Part shown: one piece after another, positions 9,265 to 17,870 of the stretch
Position numbering within the stretch: the stretch's first letter is position 1
Layout of the letters: every line of letters begins with the position of its first letter
Source of the DNA: Thysanoteuthis rhombus
Taxonomy: Eukaryota; Mollusca; Cephalopoda; Oegopsida; Thysanoteuthidae
DNA length: 64,000 nt
Direction of reading: 5' to 3'
NCBI GenBank assembly: GCA_963457665.1
Contig: OY735209.1
Coordinates: 3,527,081-3,591,080 of the forward strand
The notes under the pieces: model-generated
Database searches by the model: none
Told to the model about the DNA's origin: nothing
The model's input: only the letters and a program-made list of their open reading frames with translations
Made by a program: the position numbers and the translations under genes

Positions 9265-11085
9265 CTATTGGCGTTGCCCTCCTGACGCGAACATTGCCGG
9301 TGATAGCACACCGACAGCGGGTCCCATAGGATCTGTGCCCATCTCAGTCTTGATGGAGCACTCCAGGGACACGCCGCCGACGTGCCTGGGGAACGTTAAT
9401 TTAACTGCCCTATAAAGGGAGGGGTGCATGAAAACAGGGACCCTCCCTGAGCAAAAGTTTTTCAGTTTGTGGAGGTCTGGATGATGCCAGACAGCCAGCG
9501 GTGATGACATTTTGAATGCTGAATTTGCTTCTTTTATCATGTCCCACACCTGCCGTGAGGTGTCACCGACCCGGACCACAGTCAATAGTTTCTTCAGCCC
9601 TGGGAACAAGGTAGGGTCCTCCACATCACGTCTTCCGGGTTCGACGAACCGGAAATTGTGGAGGACCTTTAAATCCCTCAGGGCCTGCTGCTGTAATTTT
9701 GTTTTGTCCAGAATGTCCGGGTCGACACGGCAGATGTGGACCCCTCTCTTGTGCCTGATTTTTTTTTCTTTTTTTGTTGTTGGTTCGCCGGTATCGCCCC
9801 CGGCTGGGCTTCTTGGCCTCTTTTGTGAGGCCGATTGTGTGGGTGACATGGGTGTTGTTGTTGTTGCTGCTGTTGTTGCTGGTGATGTTGGAGTTAGTTT
9901 GGAGGTTGGTGTGGCTGCTGGTGTTGTTTTAGGGGAAGGTTTTGGTGTGGCTGCTGGTGTTGTTGTTGTAGTGGGAGGAATCATAATCAACGGTGGAGGC
10001 GGCGGCGGAGGTAGCGGTGATGTGGGCGGTAATGGTGGTGTAGGGGATGGTATTTGTTTTTCAGGAGTTTTCAGGGGGGTAGATTTTTTTTTCAATACAG
10101 TTAGTTTTGATTTTTCGGGAGGTGAAGTTTTTGTTGGAGGACTTTGCAATGTTTTCGGGGAGGGCGGAGGGGTAACCCTCCCTGCTGGCTGCCTGGACTT
10201 TAATTGTTGAAGTAGTGCCGCCGCCTTTTCCTTCCCTACTCGTCCCGGACTAGCATAACCCCCCACTCTAGTCCTTTCCGCATAAGACTGCGGGGTCTCT
10301 CCTTGGGGACTGTCGGTGTCGGTTCGCTTTGGGATATGTGGCAACAGGGGTACCTCTATTTGGGCCTTCTTCCCACTACGACCTACTACCTGCCACTCCC
10401 CCTCCGTCTTCTCTTTTTGTGTCACCACCTTTGGTGACGGAGTCGACGGTTTAGGTGAGGGGAGACTTTTACCTCTCCCGGCATCTGACTGGATTCCTCC
10501 AGTCATGGCAGTAGGCGAGACTACGGGAGCCTCCTTTTGGGCGGTATCAGAAACTAAGTGGGAAGGGTCTTGCGTCAGGCTGGACGGTTTTTTTTTGCAG
10601 ATAGCGGCGAGGTGACCGGCCTCCCCGCATATCCAGCAGACTGGCCTCCTACCTTTTACGATAAGAGGCAGTCGCCTCCGACCACCTATGTCCAAATAGT
10701 TGGGAATGGCCAGGAACGCCTTCCTGTCGATCATAAGATCAAAACGCCACTCCCCACGGATCACCTCGGAGTCAACCGAGACAATTTCTCCGTATTTCAG
10801 GAGAAAAGCCCCGATATGTTCCCCGAGCACGAAGCTGGGCACCTCATGTGCTATTACCCGGGTCCTTCTCCGGCCGAGATACTCAACACGAATGTAATGC
10901 TCCTTTGTTTGGAGCTCTCGGCGCAGGAGATCTGAACAGTCCTGTTCAGTGGGCAATAACACGTCCCACATCGCAAAGCCATCGCTTTTTACAACTTGTT
11001 TGGCTTTGATTCCTAAGCTAGCCAGTGCTTTCAACACTATGTCTTTATTTGACCGGACAATTCGGTTTGACTTCTTGTCGACCAA
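9265..11085 (-). CDS. LINE ORF1: CCHC zinc-knuckle nucleic-acid-binding protein (5' incomplete)
   Basis: A frame of 606 residues is counted from a TTG. The frame is open back to a stop at 11,095-11,097, and the first in-frame ATG is only at residue 39, so the true N-terminus is probably lost. Residues 30-145 resemble the RRM-like part seen before the knuckle in such ORF1 proteins. A gag-type CCHC knuckle (C-x2-C-x4-H-x4-C) is at 150-163. Residues 300-425 are low-complexity Pro/Thr/Ser, with a run of about eight prolines near 359-365, and a basic NLS-like patch lies at 438-447. The C-terminal 150 residues are conserved enough to be recognised in the relic at 41.2-41.5 kb. The expected role is binding the LINE RNA as an RNP with ORF2 protein. 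Confidence 0.85.
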   Translation of the reverse strand: MVDKKSNRIVRSNKDIVLKALASLGIKAKQVVKSDGFAMWDVLLPTEQDCSDLLRRELQTKEHYIRVEYLGRRRTRVIAHEVPSFVLGEHIGAFLLKYGEIVSVDSEVIRGEWRFDLMIDRKAFLAIPNYLDIGGRRRLPLIVKGRRPVCWICGEAGHLAAICKKKPSSLTQDPSHLVSDTAQKEAPVVSPTAMTGGIQSDAGRGKSLPSPKPSTPSPKVVTQKEKTEGEWQVVGRSGKKAQIEVPLLPHIPKRTDTDSPQGETPQSYAERTRVGGYASPGRVGKEKAAALLQQLKSRQPAGRVTPPPSPKTLQSPPTKTSPPEKSKLTVLKKKSTPLKTPEKQIPSPTPPLPPTSPLPPPPPPPLIMIPPTTTTTPAATPKPSPKTTPAATPTSKLTPTSPATTAATTTTPMSPTQSASQKRPRSPAGGDTGEPTTKKEKKIRHKRGVHICRVDPDILDKTKLQQQALRDLKVLHNFRFVEPGRRDVEDPTLFPGLKKLLTVVRVGDTSRQVWDMIKEANSAFKMSSPLAVWHHPDLHKLKNFCSGRVPVFMHPSLYRAVKLTFPRHVGGVSLECSIKTEMGTDPMGPAVGVLSPAMFASGGQRQ

Positions 11086-11100
11086 AAAGACGGACTACAT

Positions 11101-11975
11101 GTATTTTTTTCTCGTTTTTCTTTTTTTAAAATACAGTAAATTATGACACGTGGTCAAATAAATGAAGGGGGATTCGGGCTGGTCTACTCTGTACTATCAT
11201 TACCCTAGTTATTCTCATTTGCTGACCCAACCTTACTTCAATACTCCTTTGACTGAAACGCATTTTTCTGAATATTTCTCCCGTTCTACATTTACTACAA
11301 TACCAGAGTTTCTCTCTGAAAATCCTACTTAATCCCATACTTACAGTTCCTTGGGGATAGAAGAGGAAGAGAAATTATATTATTGTCAATTAAAAAAACA
11401 AAGCAATGAACGATACATATTCACAAAAAATTTCCGTAGATGACCTCCCACAATGGTCAAATATGGAAGAACAGTAAGTTGACAGGGCGAAAAATAGATG
11501 TGGGGGATATTGTCGCAATTTCTCACATCCCCCAGAGAACTTTACCTTCTGTCATCTATAGCGAAGGAAGGGGTGATGCAAAATAAAAAAGGGGGACTAA
11601 GAAAAACTTGAGGAACCTATGCTCATTTTTCTCTGACTAAATTGAACTGTTTCCAACTCAAGATAGCGCTATTCTACCTCAGCTTGGACTGGGCTCATAA
11701 GTTTTTCCTGATGTCCAAAATTCTTTCAATCAACCAATGACTTCAAGAAGTCACTCTAGATCAACACCTCTCATGTGACACAGCCGTGGAACTTTCACCC
11801 ACATCTCGTTTTTGAGCCTTTCCCTCTAGACCTGAATCTTTACTTCAAGCGGATTCTTTATGTAGGCGACCAGTTGTACTGGAGTGAAATGCTTGCTTTT
11901 GTGGAATCCCTTTTGATATGTCGTCCATACCATGACATTCATAATGCCAAGTAAGGACATGATCACATGAGGTTA
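11101..11975 (-). mobile_element. Old LINE relic: 3' UTR plus ORF2 C-terminus (U0)
   Basis: This is a diverged relative of the young LINE. The 3' UTR (11,101-11,740) keeps the GGCTGGTCTACTC block, the AGAACAGTAAGTT block and the CTTTACCTTCTGTCATCTA block. Then 11,760-11,975 matches the last 65 or so ORF2 codons (WTTxQKGFH, FTPVQL) with frame breaks. The poly-T hairpin is replaced by a perfect 8-9 bp stem (GGGGGAT against ATCCCCC, 11,501-11,536) with a short loop. The same relic opens each subunit, at 29,690, 38,037 and 55,668. Confidence 0.82.
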
Positions 11976-12180
11976 CCTCCTTTTCACTTAATTTCTTCCT
12001 TATATACATGTCCACGGGTTTTCAGAGCCATTACGGCAGATGTGACGTTAATGGGCCTATTTTATTTTGAGGCCAGGATTACCAGAGAGTCTCCAACTAT
12101 CTGGTCTAAAACAGTCAAACTAAAAGAAATAATCCTCTAATCATGTAAATTGCAGCCGAAGGTGTTGATTTAAACTGGTA
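11976..12180 (+). repeat. Dispersed repeat R1, copy 1
   Basis: A block of about 110-200 bases begins near GTTACCTCC and has a core around GATGTGACGTTAATGGGCC, followed by a conserved tail. Other copies are near 15,050, 30,476, 38,911, 41,740 and 56,291. It is next to a minus-strand LINE relic in four places but beside other sequence at 15 and 41.7 kb, so it seems an independent repeat, possibly a SINE or MITE. No coding potential is seen. Confidence 0.55.
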
Positions 12181-12640
12181 CTAATAAAATAATAAGTGAC
12201 ATATGAGGGAGACAAGAGAAGAAAACAAGAGAAATGTTAATGTTTGTAACCAAGCAGTAGAAAAGCTGTTGTAGAAAAGACAGACTCCTGTGATGAATGG
12301 AATATCTAAAATAGTTTGATTTGAAAAGAAAAACTTCGTCATTATGATATCATGAAAATACATCCGTTAATAGATGAATGAATATGAATTGTTGAATCTT
12401 TCAGAAAATATCCATTCTTGTATTATTAAGAAGAAATATTTTCTCCAAATTCTAGAAATTCAAGATATACTGATAAGATACTTCGGGTAATACGATCATT
12501 AATATTTGGGAAAATTTTACAGAAAGAAGATCTCGAGTGATTCTAATGACATGGTAACGACCTGATTGTTTTTCTATCATATTTGTCAGGTGGCAGGCTT
12601 CCGTACTGATTGTTCAAGTGTTTAGATCCAAAGTTGTTTT
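12181..12640. other. Zinc-finger flank without its gene (start of U0 flank)
   Basis: This stretch aligns by eye with the DNA beyond the 5' side of the arrays (24,050-24,750 and 35,770-36,100), sharing for example GATATCTAAAATGGTTTGA. It follows directly on the R1 copy, so the zinc-finger gene that should lie between them is missing from subunit U0. No gene is seen. Confidence 0.55.
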
Positions 12641-13110
12641 TTTATATCCTGATTTTTCAAAGGGTACCAGACAGTTTCGGGAAAAATAGCGATAAAGAAA
12701 GAAGAAGTGTAAAGTTCCCCCTCCCCAAGAAATGAAAGCATTAAATTAGTTGAGAAAAAGGAAATTGAAGTTGGCAAGTTGTTTGGGTCAAGCAACAAAG
12801 AAACCACTTTCAGTAAACTCTTGAAAGAAAGAAAAAATCTTATGGGGGAATGCAGAAATCTTAAGCCATCGACAACAGAAGGGGAAAAGCTTGAAGCAAA
12901 CGAGCTAAACAAAAACCATCCGAAATAGACGAAGGGAAGACAAAAGAAAATACACAACAGCTGTCATCGAAAGCATTCTCGAAAAAGATGAGGACGTCAA
13001 GACTCTGAAAGACTCAGTAGAAGAAGACAGGAAATAACTAGTGCGATCGAGGAAAATAGAAATCTTACAACGATATCCCAAAAGTTCTGAATGAATCTCA
13101 ATGAAATCTG
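12641..13110 (+). pseudogene. RTE-type LINE relic (ORF connector region)
   Basis: Translating the plus strand with frame corrections gives a pattern like the region between endonuclease and RT of RTE/BovB-type LINEs: EANELNK, then an arginine-rich RRRE-like stretch, then KYTTAVIESIL. The same pattern is clearer in the U1 relic at 26,050-26,170. Multiple frameshifts and stops make it non-functional. Confidence 0.6.
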
Positions 13111-14271
13111 TTTAGATCCAAAACATTTTTTGTTGGAATTTCATGAGGTTGGATGATTCGTTGACTAAAAAGTACTCCAATAGGATTTTTTTTTCTCAAG
13201 ATACTTTAAAAAAAGAAAAGAAGATCTGGAAATATATAAGGACCGAGAATTCTATTGAAATTAGATCATTAGTTAATTTGTGATTACATCTTTAAACTGT
13301 ATTTGGAACTAAATACTTCTAATACCAATCTCCAAACAATTATCTCCGGTTTTATATTGTTTACAAAAAAAAAGTCCTACATGAGAATTTTCTTCAATTT
13401 CTATTCTTATTAATAAGTAAGGAAGGATGAAATGAATAGTTTCCATGTTCCAAACGTTTTTATCGACACGTGTTGCTTTGTTGTTAAAAGTGTGTCGTAG
13501 ACTCCAACATGAAATATACTTGAGAGGATTTCCAGCTTGTGCAAATAATTCGTATTTGTTCAAAAAATGATCGAAGCGATGCGCATTCAAAATAATTCCA
13601 GTTGTTCTAAAGACACTCAATGAACATGTGAAATATAATGAAAACAAAATATACATCAAATCCGAATGTATGAGGACTAAACATTATTTTAATGACGGAT
13701 GTGTTTATTTCACCATATCGTTGGGAACACAATCTTCTCTTAATTTCTATAGTTGTTGTGTTTTCATTTGCATAGAAATATAAATAGCAGTGAAATAAAA
13801 TTTTTAAAAAATATTAGTTCTCGGCTGAGTAAGAAAAGTCCTTTATTTATATATTCAGAGAACACTCTGGGGATATTGTTTAAAACCTGTCCTGGTGAAA
13901 TATCTAAAGCATAGAACAGGAAGAAACATTGTTCCTACCACTTGAGGCAATATTCCGTTCCTAAAAGATCTTGAATGACGTATAAGGTTTAGGTTTAATA
14001 TCTGCAATATTCTATTCAGAAAAATTTTTTTTTTCCATGAATAACGATGATCTAGGATTGATTTGCACTAGAAATTACTACAGACCGAGTAAGGCCCTTC
14101 CAACTTGAAAAAGCACCATTCCTCCAGGGAATTTCTCAGTTTTGTAAAAAATTTGATTTAAGAAAGATTTCTGAAGGAGTCCTATACACAATGTAACTTA
14201 TGCTAAACTGGACCCTCACTTTTCGGGAACTTGTGTGAAGTCTCTCATTTCTTTATTTTTAAGCATTGTTT

Positions 14272-14273
<2 letters not shown>
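13111..14273. other. AT-rich spacer, homologous to 28.0-29.1 and 36.9-37.4 kb
   Basis: No gene is seen. The stretch keeps landmarks shared with the flanks of the other subunits, such as TTTACA...CATGAGAATTT near 13,357-13,390 and GTTTAGGTTTAATATCTGCAATATT near 13,987-14,011. This shows that U0 is a decayed copy of the same ancestral unit. A 116-codon minus-strand frame at 13,309-13,659 has no recognisable homology and is not called. Confidence 0.5.

Positions 14274-14325
<52 letters not shown>
14274..14325. repeat. (AT)n microsatellite
   Basis: About 26 uninterrupted AT units. Shorter AT runs lie at the corresponding place in other subunits (29,155-29,172 and 55,155-55,190), so the tract is ancestral to the subunit and varies in length. 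Confidence 0.95.
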
Positions 14326-14328
<3 letters not shown>

Positions 14329-15049
14329 GTGCTGGATATTTAAAACATCGTTTTAACCTTTACAAAATGATATTCCTTATTTTTCCCTCATTGAGATTTT
14401 AGGGAAAAAACAGAGGAGTCCTTGCGGATGGGAGCTATTTAGAAATACTCCCAAGCCCTAGAAGTTTTCTACAAAGTAGTTCAACTGTATCTATACCAAC
14501 AAATATCTTTAACAGTCGTGGGGGGGATGCTTATGGTGTCTTATAAACTCTCCAAATACGGCACTTCTTTCGTCTGGTCGATCTTTCTTGGCTAAGTAGC
14601 GCCTTCTCGGGGTTACCACTCTTTTTAGTGTACTTACATCTTTTTCAAATGATTGTGATCCGACAGATGGGATATACAAGGAGTCTATGACTGTAACGAA
14701 ATAAATTATTTGCCTAATAATGATAAGCCAAAGGAAAGAAAGAGAGCAGATTAAAATTGACGTATAAAGTTTTCAGTTACATCGTTATGTAAAGCAACAC
14801 AAATTTGTAACAAAGTAAACTGTTCACAAGTTAGTCAAGCAAACAAGAAAAAAATTCACCTCTGTTAAATCGACACAAGGAAAGCGTTCTCAAGTTTGGT
14901 GAGCGAACTAGGAGAAAATGCTGACTTCCCAGAAATGGAATTGTGGATAATTTCTGACAATACTAGAACTTTCCAGGGGATGCAAAACACTACTTGTACA
15001 TCTGGTTTGATTTGATTTCCTGTTAATTTCTCCCAGGTATGTATCTCTA
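14326..15049. other. AT-rich spacer, end of U0
   Basis: No gene is seen. Similarity to 37,600-38,036 and 29,200-29,690 (the block around AAATCGACACAAG and the following GCAAAACACTACTTG) marks the distal end of an ancestral subunit. Confidence 0.45.
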
Positions 15050-15155
15050 GGTTCTTTTATAACCGCTGTGTTTGCAGATGTGACGTCATTGTGCCACTAT
15101 AATCTTGGAACCGGTGCTGCCAAATAGTTACGGTTGTTTCTGGCCCAAACACACA
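15050..15155 (+). repeat. Dispersed repeat R1, copy 2
   Basis: The core GATGTGACGTCATTGTGCC with similar flanking spacing matches the R1 copies at 12.0, 30.5, 38.9, 41.7 and 56.3 kb. This copy is more diverged and its downstream tail differs. Confidence 0.45.
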
Positions 15156-15199
15156 GGAATTGGCTAAAAGTGGCCAAATTCTAAAATTGTACAGAAAAG

Positions 15200-15570
15200 C
15201 AATTATTGTGTCATTTATTTTCTCTAGTTAGAGCAGAGGGATATCAAGGAAGTAAAAACAAATTGGCCAATCGTCATTGAGAAATAAGAGAAGTAGGAGA
15301 GGGAGGCTGGAGAGATTATAGAGACAAATAATCTACAGATCTATATTAAATGTACATAATATCATTTTTCCACTTCCCAACATGAATCTGTAAATATGGG
15401 TTTAAGTGGAATCCTCATAGATAAATGTGGCATTTTATTGAATATAGAATGAAAGAAATACTCAAAATAAAAGTGTTATCTTAAAAGAAATAATGAAATG
15501 TGATTGGGTCAGTAAATGAGATGCTGAAGTTAGAATAGAAAAGAGCAGCCCATTCTGCACTCCTAATTTT
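15200..15570 (+). mobile_element. Old LINE 3' UTR relic in opposite orientation
   Basis: Read on the plus strand, 15,380-15,560 resembles the reverse complement of the relic 3' UTRs at 11.1-11.35 kb: the TATGGGTTTAAGTGGAATCC block, GGGTCAGTAAATGAGA and AGAGCAGCCCATTCTGCAC. It is the only LINE 3' end in the window pointing along the plus strand. No coding part is left, and the corresponding stretch is deleted in unit B. Confidence 0.55.
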
Positions 15571-16145
15571 TTGACCTTGTGTCAAATTTTTCTTGCCTTT
15601 TCTTTCAACGTAATGAGGAAGATGGAGACAAATGAGGAGACATTTCTGAAATCCATTTTGTCTTCATTGAAATGGAACATTTATGACATCACCAGAAAAT
15701 GTTGTATTCTGCCCAGACTTTTGTTTGGAGAGGGGGGTTCTACATTGCATCATGTTATGGCCATACCTTTGAAGGGAAGGTCATTCTACCTCTTTTCAAA
15801 ATTGTTTTTATTTTTGTTACCTTGCTTCATATTCTGATCACACATTCATAGGGGAGAGTTATTCCCACCTGGAGACATTCTCTGAAGAGACCCCTTGATT
15901 TTTATTACCTGGCATCATATTATGACTGCACTATTTTTGAGGTTTCAGTTTTTTCTCTCTTGCTTCCAGGGGTCAAAAGAGATAGGAACATTTTTTAATT
16001 CATTAGAGATCGTAATTATAGGGAAAGTTTTGATTTCCTAGTCAAAAAATAAGGGGAAACTCTTTTCCCTTTTGGGAAAATATTCTAAATCTTATATATA
16101 TACAACAAAGGAATATATGTATTTTGGATTTGAATTTTGTGGCTG
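15571..16145. other. Spacer with degenerate short repeats, unit A only
   Basis: No gene is recognised. The phrase TTACCTxGCxTCATATTxTGA recurs at about 15,819-15,838 and 15,905-15,926, and more weakly near 15,743, suggesting an imperfect tandem repeat of about 85 bases. An 88-codon frame (15,571-15,837, plus) shows nothing recognisable. Confidence 0.4.
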
Positions 16146-16450
16146 ATTCATACAATTATCTCCTCTGCATCGTAGCTAATTTCGTTAAATTCATAACTCA
16201 AAAACTGCCTGGCCATAATCAACAGGGATATTGAATATAACGTAGGGACCTCAAATATAGATTTGGGGACCAATCAATAACGTAATCCTAACTATTTACC
16301 TCCCCTGCTCGTAGCTATTTGTCCTAAAGTTCATAATTCAGAAACTACTCTGCCTATCTTGACCAAAATTGGCAGGAATACCAAATATCATGCACAGATC
16401 TCAAATACAAATTTGCTAGCCGATAAACATAGTTACCTCCCCTGCAAGAA
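16146..16450 (+). repeat. Tandem repeat of about 130-150 bp, two full units plus one partial
   Basis: Units begin at about 16,155, 16,304 and 16,434 with (A/T)CTCCxCTGC, then CGTAGCTAxTT, TTCATAA(T/C)TCA(G/A)AAACT and a final part with GACCTCAAATA or GATCTCAAATA. The third unit breaks off after ACCTCCCCTGCAAGAAT. Related units lie in unit B at 39,343-39,620 and, inverted, at 42,970-43,135. Confidence 0.65.
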
Positions 16451-17258
16451 TGCTACTGTACTCGAATTTAGGAATCAATTTAGCATGAATTTAAATTGCG
16501 AATTAAACCTCCTCTGGAAATCTATTTAAAGCGATTTAAAAAAAAAATTGTCTCTTCCAGACAGTATGAGGAATAAATGAAAAGTGTCGTGTACATAGGC
16601 GCTCGCTTCCACTCAAAAGCTTATGTATGGCTTCATTCAAGATATATCTTACTGGCATTAACTGTACGATCCAGCAAATCTATATAGGTATAGACAGAGG
16701 TGCAGTAATTGGCCCCTGGGTGACACCATGGAGCTCTAGAAAATAATCATACATTTTTATCTGAGAACATCAAGTTGGGGCTACATAAAACAATTGTACT
16801 GCACCATTAACGTCCATTGACTATAAAGTTTCAACATTCAAACCGGTCTCTATTTACCAGGTCAGATCAGAGATTGAGTACAAATACCACGTTTACCCCT
16901 CTACCAGTAGATAAATACATAGTAAGCCAGCCAGACCTAACTGGAAACTAAAGAAACCTATATTCATAGGCTTGGTGATAGTTTCTAAAACAAGTATTTT
17001 AGTGAGATTCCTTTGTAAAAAAAAGTATGATAGACTGAAATTGTTGATACATGTATATAATAGATATTTGATCTTGGAAAAGCATTAATTATAACTACTT
17101 TCATATTAAAGGAGAAGCAGCTTATTTGATGAAGTCTGAAGGTCTTTATTCGAGGTTTCCAGCTATAACTTCACTGATATGTCAAGATTAGGCGTCACCC
17201 AAACTAATTCATTATTGGGAAGTCTTAAGTTTCTACTTGGATCCCTAATAATGTAATA
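16296..17258 (+). repeat. Segment that is inverted in unit B
   Basis: The sequence from about 16,296 to 17,258 occurs in unit B at 42,176-43,135 as its reverse complement. Sequence on either side is collinear in direct orientation: 16,150-16,295 matches 39,338-39,485, and 17,268 onward matches 43,147 onward. The segment holds part of the 145-base repeat, a unique AT-rich stretch and the first unit of the 105-base array. No gene is seen. Confidence 0.8.
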
Positions 17259-17870
17259 TTCTTCAAATTATAAACAAAATGTTTGAAACCATAACATTTT
17301 GATTTATAAAAAAACTAACAATGTGAGGATCTCAGGTATAACTTTACCATTATGTCAAGAATGAATATCCCCCAATTTAATACAATGTTGGAAAACCATT
17401 ACATTAAACTTTGAAACATGATCGGGGAAAAGGTTCCTAATACAACTTTACTGATGTGTCAATATCGAATATCCTCCAAACTATTACAGTGTCGGTTATA
17501 ATTCAAAACTTTGGCAATGTGATGATTTTAGATAAGCCTTCATTGATGTATGGAGATTGTAAGACTCTACTGATAATAATAATTGAATAATAATATTCAA
17601 TGTTGGAAAAGCAGATTTCACTTTGAAAACCTGACAATATGCAGATCTCAGTTATAACTTTAATTATATGTCAACTTTAAATATTCCCCAAACTAATACA
17701 AAGTTGAAAAATCATTAGATCTTACTTCGAAACCCTGGCAATGTGAAGATTTTAGATATAACTTTACCAATTGTCAACATTAAATATTTCAACTAGCGCA
17801 ATACTGAAAAAGCATAAGATTTTACTCTAAAATCCTCGCAAAGTGAGAAGTTTTTGCTTTAAATTTGTCA
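17081..17870 (+). repeat. Degenerate tandem array with a period of about 105 bp
   Basis: About six to seven imperfect units share the order: TGTTGGAAAAGCATTA, ACTTTGAAACC, TGGCAATGTGAGGAT, AGATATAACTTTACTGAT, TGTCAA and CCCCAAACTAATACAA. Starts are near 17,080, 17,280, 17,383, 17,489, 17,601, 17,702 and 17,803. A single unit lies at 32,690-32,800 (U2) and 58,503-58,610 (U2'), so the array grew from a single-copy sequence in the U1 lineage. Confidence 0.7.

Larger units (their letters stand above)
5129..11097 (-). mobile_element. Near-full-length Tx1/L1-type non-LTR retrotransposon
   Basis: This element of about 6 kb has ORF1, ORF2 and a 3' UTR in minus-strand order. An APE-type endonuclease at the ORF2 N-terminus, RT with YVDD, a C-terminal C-x2-C-x8-H-x4-C motif and a separate CCHC ORF1 are the hallmarks of the L1/Tx1 group. 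It is clearly richer in G+C than the AT-rich DNA beside it. Its 5' end abuts, at about 11,100, the 3' end of an old relic of a related family. Since ORF1 has no ATG and there is no 5' UTR, I infer a small 5' truncation. No target-site duplication can be defined, because the 3' end runs into the tandem copies. Confidence 0.88.

Noticed and set aside
9512..10210. Plus-strand 232-codon frame rich in Gly and Val
   Set aside because: It is the antisense of the Pro/Thr-rich part of LINE ORF1; composition explains the open frame.
5129..11097. Nested insertion of one LINE into another to explain the tandem copies
   Set aside because: A nested insertion would leave the 5' part of the host LINE above 11,100; instead an unrelated old 3' relic is there. 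Tandem duplication fits better.
12622..12957. 111-codon minus-strand hydrophobic frame
   Set aside because: It lies antisense to the RTE relic and is Phe/Leu/Ser-rich from an A-rich complement; no homologue is open in the other subunits.
14274..14325. CRISPR-like or regulatory array
   Set aside because: It is a plain (AT)n microsatellite; no repeat-spacer structure occurs in the window.
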